Shown: piece by piece, positions 62,502 through 62,855 of the stretch
Layout of the letters: each line of letters begins with the position of its first letter
How positions within the stretch are numbered: the stretch's first letter is position 1
From: a virus
DNA length: 62,855 nt
Direction: 5' to 3' (one strand)
Virus record (IMG/VR): IMGVR_UViG_3300046543_000285
Span: 1 to 62,855 of that record
The notes under the pieces: generated by a model
Seen by the model: only the letters and a program-made list of their open reading frames with translations
What the model was told of the DNA's origin: nothing
The model's database searches: none
Translations under genes and position numbers: made by a program

Positions 62502-62855
62502 GCGGCTCGCCGCCTCGATGATTTTCCACCCCATACGTCGTCCCCCAGAGGAAGGCTCAGTTGTTCACGTAGTCGGATTGCGTCACCCCTGACGCGGCAC
62601 TGATCGGCATACGCTTCACAATCGTCAGCAATGCGGTCGAACAGAGCAGCGATCGACAGAGCGAGGCTGCGACGCTCATCTGGAAACACAAGGAACGTCT
62701 GATCGCGATAGAACAGCGTCCGGACGCGGCTCGGCGTTACACCGCAGTGGGCGGCTACCTTGTGCATACCAGAGACGGTCTTGTGGCCTAGCCAGCGCAA
62801 GGCCGCGACCGCATCGCGCACGTCAGCGACAGCGATTTCCGCGTCGTCTACGTAC
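62498..62855 (-). CDS. Junction-spanning HTH-like protein, 126 aa in the circle
   Basis: In the window the frame runs off the right end; in the circle it begins at the GTG at position 150. AALRWLGHKTVSGMHKVAAH then CGVTPSRVRTLFYRD is a helix-turn-helix-like segment, a pattern I know from hypothetical proteins of alphaproteobacterial phages. The C-terminal half is helical (RSLALSIAALFDRIADDCEA) and basic at the end. Its place, first after the terminator that follows the Cro operon, is where cII lies in lambda, so a regulatory role is plausible. Confidence 0.7.
   Translation of the reverse strand, partial: YVDDAEIAVADVRDAVAALRWLGHKTVSGMHKVAAHCGVTPSRVRTLFYRDQTFLVFPDERRSLALSIAALFDRIADDCEAYADQCRVRGDAIRLREQLSLPLGDDVWGGKSSRRRAA
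62729..62855. repeat. Direct terminal repeat, right copy
   Basis: Identical to bases 1-127. Removing one copy leaves a 62,728-bp circle and restores the reading frame of the junction-spanning gene. Confidence 0.95.

Overview
The window is a complete, circularly assembled temperate phage genome. The first 127 bases are repeated exactly at the end (1-127 = 62729-62855), so the unique length is 62,728 bp and one gene runs across the junction. Structural genes point to a short-tailed (podovirus-like) virion: N4gp56-type major capsid protein, an 842-residue portal, two tail-tube or adaptor-like proteins, several internal-virion proteins including a lytic transglycosylase, and fibre and beta-helix spike proteins. 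I see no tape measure, sheath or major tail tube gene. A GcrA-like regulator, a GapR-like protein and the overall gene style suggest an alphaproteobacterial host; the species cannot be fixed from the sequence.

Layout. (1) 150-1809: immunity region. A small XRE repressor (plus strand) faces a Cro/YdaS-like protein (minus strand). Two promoters of identical architecture flank the repressor, each with paired TGTGGG-N5-CCCACA operators. (2) 1942-4297: rightward early operon of about ten small, mostly ATGA-overlapping genes ending in a GIY-YIG nuclease. (3) 4464-6382: leftward operon headed by a small serine recombinase. (4) 6486-8477: rightward genes with a repeated ribosome-binding cassette, an Rv2179c-like 3'-5' exoribonuclease and tRNA-Arg(CCU). 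(5) 8547-11572: lysis-type genes (papain-fold protein, holin-like proteins, spanin-like pair). (6) 11739-21032: spike and fibre genes, three of them with Sec signal peptides. (7) 21217-44530: internal-virion, tail, capsid, scaffold and portal genes. (8) 44572-45405: a four-gene rightward island between portal and terminase. (9) 45326-51456: terminase genes, late-operon start, a NusG/RfaH-like factor and a T5orf172-type nuclease. (10) 51472-53084: a rightward operon of five small unknown genes followed by an HTH gene, with a palindromic operator in its promoter; this is organised like an anti-CRISPR (acr-aca) operon. (11) 53115-62855 and on to 150: leftward replication and modification operon (primase-polymerase/helicase with a nearby iteron-like repeat field, SSB-like protein, PD-(D/E)XK and VRR-NUC nucleases, two DNA methyltransferases, GapR-like, XRE, GcrA-like).

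How it may work. The repressor would bind the five operator-like sites to shut off the leftward (Cro, replication) and rightward (early) promoters. A strong hairpin terminator at 201-245 lies between the Cro-proximal genes and the replication genes, as tR1 does in lambda. The NusG-like protein upstream of the late genes is a plausible late antiterminator. No tyrosine or large serine integrase was found. A small resolvase-type recombinase, iteron-like repeats and a RepA-like helicase together make a plasmid-like prophage possible, but this is inference.

Most small genes have no recognisable family. Their reality rests mainly on start/stop overlaps (ATGA, GTGA, TGATG) with neighbours and on good ribosome binding sites. 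No gene-free stretch exceeds 300 bp.
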